Shown piece by piece: positions 60,280 through 64,000 of a DNA stretch of 64,000 nucleotides; positions within the stretch are counted from its first letter, which is position 1, and each line of letters begins with the position of its first letter. The notes under the pieces were generated by a model that saw only the letters and a list, made by a program, of their open reading frames with translations, was not told the origin of the DNA and made no database searches. The position numbers were made by a program, and so were the translations under genes. The stretch covers positions 27,424,966-27,488,965 of the forward strand of contig CM067444.1 of assembly GCA_034508935.3 (NCBI GenBank), given 5' to 3'. The DNA comes from Berghia stephanieae (lineage: Eukaryota > Mollusca > Gastropoda > Nudibranchia > Aeolidiidae).

Positions 60280-63200
60280 CATTAGGCCCATGGAGCAGGA
60301 ATTTATCCCGGTTCCGGGAGGCAGGATTGGATTATTTTGATCAGTACTGATCCGCAACCCATTCCAGCTCGTGTCAGGGTCCACGTAGGGGCATTCTTCC
60401 CCGCCCGCCTCCTGGGCAACGGTTGGAGTATTCCGAAAGGAACTTTCTAACCGGCTGATGACACGAGTTTCTATGTGTCTGAGGTGACGGATGAAGGGAG
60501 GAATCAACCGCCGTGGCCAGATTGCCCTAGTTCACGCAATAAGCTGTGCTAGCCCCATGACGCTGGTGGGGTGAAGGGAAACTGTCACTCTACAAAGATA
60601 CCCTCCTGGACTCCCAGCCTAGACACCATTAATGGGTGGACAGAGCTCATAGCCTTGGAAAGCAGTCTGTCTAGGAGAAGGAAAACTCCAACTTCAAACC
60701 ACCACTGCCTTGTGGATCTGGGAAGACGAAAGGCTATGGAATCACATCCAGAGAATAAAGAACCGCTGAAGTCGGAGTCGCAGAGCCGAAAGGTGCAAAT
60801 AGTCTGGAGAGGGAAACCAACCCAAAAATTAATGTGACACGCATCCTCCTCACAATGATGGACAACAAAACTGTCGGACGATATGGCGCGAAGTCTGGGG
60901 ATTCCCGCCGGACGGACCTAGCGTCGAGCCCTGATAAACAGGGTTCACCCAAGCGATCTGGTGGTACCTTGCCCTCCTACTGTGGAACCAGGGTAGGAGA
61001 TGCAAGGTTACGGACTACTGGAACTATCAAATTGCTACAATGGAATGCAGAAGGGATACAACATAAAAAGACTGCCCTCTCCAAGTTTCTTCAGGATGAG
61101 AAGATAGATATTGCCTGCATACAGGAGACACACCTCACAGAAAACATTAGGTGTTCAATAAGGGGATATCAACATTTTAGGAAAGACAGAAAAGAACGGA
61201 ACAAAGGTGGAGTAATCATCTTCGTCAGAAATGACATAGCGACAAATGAAATAACGACAGATGAATCTGTTGAAATATTAGCTGTAAAAATTACCAAAAA
61301 CAAATTGCAATACACAATATATAACTGTTACAGCCCACCATCAGAGAATCTGCCAATTGAAAACATAAGAAGTGAAGAAGAACAGTTCATTGTTGTGGGA
61401 GACTTCAATAGCCACTCCCCAAGCTGGGGATACAATGACTTAGACAGAAAAGGTGAAACCCTTGAAAATTGGCTTACAGACAGTAAGCTTCAAATTGTCA
61501 GAAATGAAGATGACCCAGATACATACTTCTCAAGAGCATGGAAGACAACATCAACCCCAGACCTAACTCTCATATCTGAAGATCTCACCGGAAAAGTCAG
61601 TAAACAGATAAAGGAACAACTGGCAGGAAGTGATCATCGTCCCATTCTGGTTGAAATAACTGAAGAATATGCAAAAGACAGAAAGGCACCACCTCCGAGA
61701 TGGAATTATAAAAAAGCAGACTGGACTCTGTTTTCAAAGTTGACTGATAGTTATACAAAAGAGATAAACTGTAAAACAAGGAATGTAGAAAAATCAGCCA
61801 AAGCTTTCACAAAATCAATCATGAAAGCTGCAAAAGAATCAATCCCCAGAGGATCAAGAAAGGACTACTGTCCAGGATGGACTGAAAAATTAGGAAGTCT
61901 CAACAGCCAAGTCACTGAACACAGAAAAAAAGCAGAGAGAGAGCCAAATGATGAGAATATGGAAATTTACAAAGAGGCTGAAAAAACTCTCAGGAAAGAA
62001 ACAATAAAAGCAAAACAGGAAGCATGGCATGAAAAAACCAGACAACTTGACTACGACAGAGACGGAAGAAAATTATGGAACCTAACCAAAGCTCTAAGTG
62101 GACAAGAAAACAGATATGCTGCACCATCAGTAGAAGATGATCAGGGGAGGATTCTCAACAAAAAACAAGCAGCAAACTGTTTTATGAAGCAGTACTCAAG
62201 TGTTGGGAGTATACAGATTAGAAAAGAACGAAAACGAGAAGTCCACAAAGAATTGAGAAAACACAAGGATACACCCAAAGAATCCACAGATGATGTCATG
62301 TTCAGTTCGATTAAAAAAGAAGAAGTAGAAATTGCCTTGAAATCTCTAAAAACGAACAAATCACCAGGTCCAGATGATGTTACTAATGACATGTTGAAAC
62401 ACCTAGGAACCCTCACAAAGAGGAAAATGAAACAACTGTTCAATGCAAGTTGGAAACAGGGTAAACTTCCACTCAAATGGAAACAGGCAACCATGATACC
62501 AATTAAGAAGGATGGCAAGCCAAAAAATAAAACCGAAAGCTACCGGCCAATAAGTTTGACAAGCTGCTTGGGTAAACTGATGGAGAGAATTGTTAATCGC
62601 CGTCTCCAATGGTATTTAGAAAGCAATAAGTTGATATCAGATGAACAGGCTGGTTTCAGACAATTACGCTGCACAGAGGACCAGATAACATACATCTCGC
62701 AGCTGATCGAAAATGGTTACCAAGAAAAAAAACACACAGTCACAGTTTGGGTGGATATGGAAAAGGCATTTGACAAAGTCTGGACAAAAGGACTACTTCT
62801 CAAACTTAAGAAAGCCAACGTTTCACACAACATGTTTGCATGGATTAAAGATTACCTCACAAATCGAAAAGCAAGAGTCCAATCTCAAAACTCTAAAAGC
62901 AAGCTAACGAACATGACAAATGGAGTACCACAAGGCGGGGTTCTCTCACCAACCCTCTTTGTCGTTTTTATCAATGACATCTGCGAAACCAAATGCAGAG
63001 GAGTAAAAGCAGCCATGTATGCAGATGACCTTGCACTGATATGCACTGAAAGAAATATTGGTACTGCAAAGGCCAGGATACAGATGACTCTTGATGCTTT
63101 GAGCAAATGGACAAAAGACTGGGTATGAGAGTAAATGCTGATAAAACCACATACACAACATTCAGCTTATCAACCAAAAAGCAATCTATGCGATTAACTT

Positions 63201-64000
63201 TAGATGGAAAGATTCTGAGAGAAGACCTTATGCCTAAGTATCTAGGAGTGAAATTTGACCCTCGACTCACTTGGAAACATCAAATAGATGAAAGTCAACA
63301 GAAAGGGTACAAGAGAATGCAGCTTCTCCGAAAACTTGCTGGAACGCAATGGGGAGCAAACTCAAACGTCCTGAAGAAGACATATCTTGGATATGTAAGA
63401 CCTGCAATAGACTATGCCATATCGGCATGGGGAACGTGCTCACAGGCTCAATTTCAAAAGGTTGAAAAAATCCAAAACCAATGCCTACGCGTGATCACTG
63501 GAGCAATGAAAACAACACCAATTCACAAGATGGAAACCCACACAGGAATAAAACCTCTCAAAGAACAACGAAATTTAAAAATAGTGACACAATTCTCAAA
63601 GATAAAATTCATGGAATCCCAACCACTGCATCCAAGTACAATGGAAAAGAAAGAGAATCGACTCAAAAGGGAAAACTTCATCGCCTTGGGACAAAAACTA
63701 GAGAGCGAATATAAAGTGACACCAAAGGAAGATATTGCCCAAATCAATGTCCCAAATCTCAAACCACCACCGTGGAAAAAGAAACAAAAATCCATAACCA
63801 TCAACAAGAAAAACATTCGAAGCAATAATGACAATGCTCAAACCCTAAAGATGATCGATAAAAAATACCCAATGACCAACTGGATAAGAGTTTATACAGA
63901 TGGCTCAGTTTCCGGCCCCCTCATGAATGGAGGTGCTGGTGCACTCATACACTGGACAGATAAAACAGAAACAAAAATATCTGTATCAGTGGGTTCAATG
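60280..64000 (+). mobile_element. LINE of the I group (APE-RT-RNase H), cut by the window end
   Basis: From about 60280 a GC-richer 5' region leads to the main frame. The element lies in the sense direction in the intron region of the RNFT-like gene and runs past 64000. The presence of an RNase H domain after the reverse transcriptase points to the I/Nimb/R1-type LINEs and away from CR1/L2. A possible small first frame (60571-60837) has no recognisable domain. The 5' boundary is approximate. Confidence 0.85.
60855..64000 (+). pseudogene. LINE ORF2: endonuclease, reverse transcriptase, RNase H start
   Basis: The endonuclease domain shows LLQWNAEGIQHK, IACIQETHL, VVGDFNSHSPSWG (about 61395) and SDHRPILV (about 61630). 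The reverse transcriptase has SYRPISLTSCLGKLMERIV, EQAGFRQLRCTEDQI, VDMEKAFDKVW, NGVPQGGVLSPTLF and the catalytic YADD (63017-63028). Near 63122 a one-base loss (TGGG where TGGGG would be needed) shifts the frame: the first frame ends KWTKDWV and the second continues MRVNADKTTYT, PKYLGVKFDPRLTWKHQI and YVRPAIDYAISAWG. RNase H begins at WIRVYTDGSVSGP (about 63880) with the first catalytic Asp. Apart from this shift the part in the window is open, so the copy is fairly young. Confidence 0.88.

Noticed and set aside
60244-60507. Minus-strand 87-residue frame as a gene
   Set aside because: It is the reverse of the GC-rich 5' region of the LINE and has no domain of its own.

Overview
The window looks like repeat-rich, AT-rich animal DNA, most likely from a mollusc and perhaps a cephalopod. 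The reasons are intron-split metazoan genes, tRNA-derived SINEs, LINEs with a CR1/L2-like tail, a CsRn1-type LTR element, a Polinton, and very long (TTA)n, (CT)n and (TATC)n tracts. The organism call is inference; no marker gene settles it.

Host genes are sparse. At the left, on the minus strand, lies the start of a Janus-kinase-like gene: a large FERM-domain exon at 2757-3602 and a probable further exon at 713-820. At the right, on the plus strand, lies the start of an RNFT1/2-like membrane RING E3 ligase gene with exons at 55796-55927, 57455-58295 and 58823-58908. The first of these introns appears to use a GC-AG pair. The rest of both genes lies outside the window or was not found.

The largest feature is an 18.2-kb Polinton (Maverick) at 7653-25877 with about 358-bp terminal inverted repeats and a TATTAA target duplication. 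It carries the full family core: protein-primed polymerase B, retrovirus-like integrase with chromodomain, packaging ATPase, adenain-like protease, major and minor capsid proteins and small accessory proteins. It is a fossil with about half a dozen breaks. Its cargo stands out: a PC4-like single-strand DNA binding protein and an acidic segment like a SUMO-interacting motif near the left end, and near the right end two tandem antisense Bcl-2-like genes behind a cluster of nuclear-receptor and CCAAT sites. Many plus-strand genes meet in ATGA or TAATG stop-start overlaps.

To the right of it come a worn Tc1/mariner-like relic (26.2-27.0 kb) and a young non-autonomous Ty3/Gypsy element with unusually long LTRs (27796-35442). 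Those LTRs hold 76-bp tandem repeats that preserve a small hairpin, and one LTR has received an antisense LINE fragment. Next are a terminal-inverted-repeat transposon built on 34-bp-spaced palindromes (36.56-38.17 kb), an inverted tandem array of tRNA-like units inside one target duplication (40.17-42.68 kb), two hAT-like MITEs, a CsRn1-type Gypsy element (46714-51727) with a hAT-like insert in its left LTR, several SINEs, and an APE-RT-RNase H LINE (about 60.28 kb to the window end) in the RNFT-like intron region.

The remaining long stretches (about 3.6-4.5, 5.8-7.6, 38.6-40.1, 43.4-46.7 and 51.7-54.7 kb) show no gene I can support.
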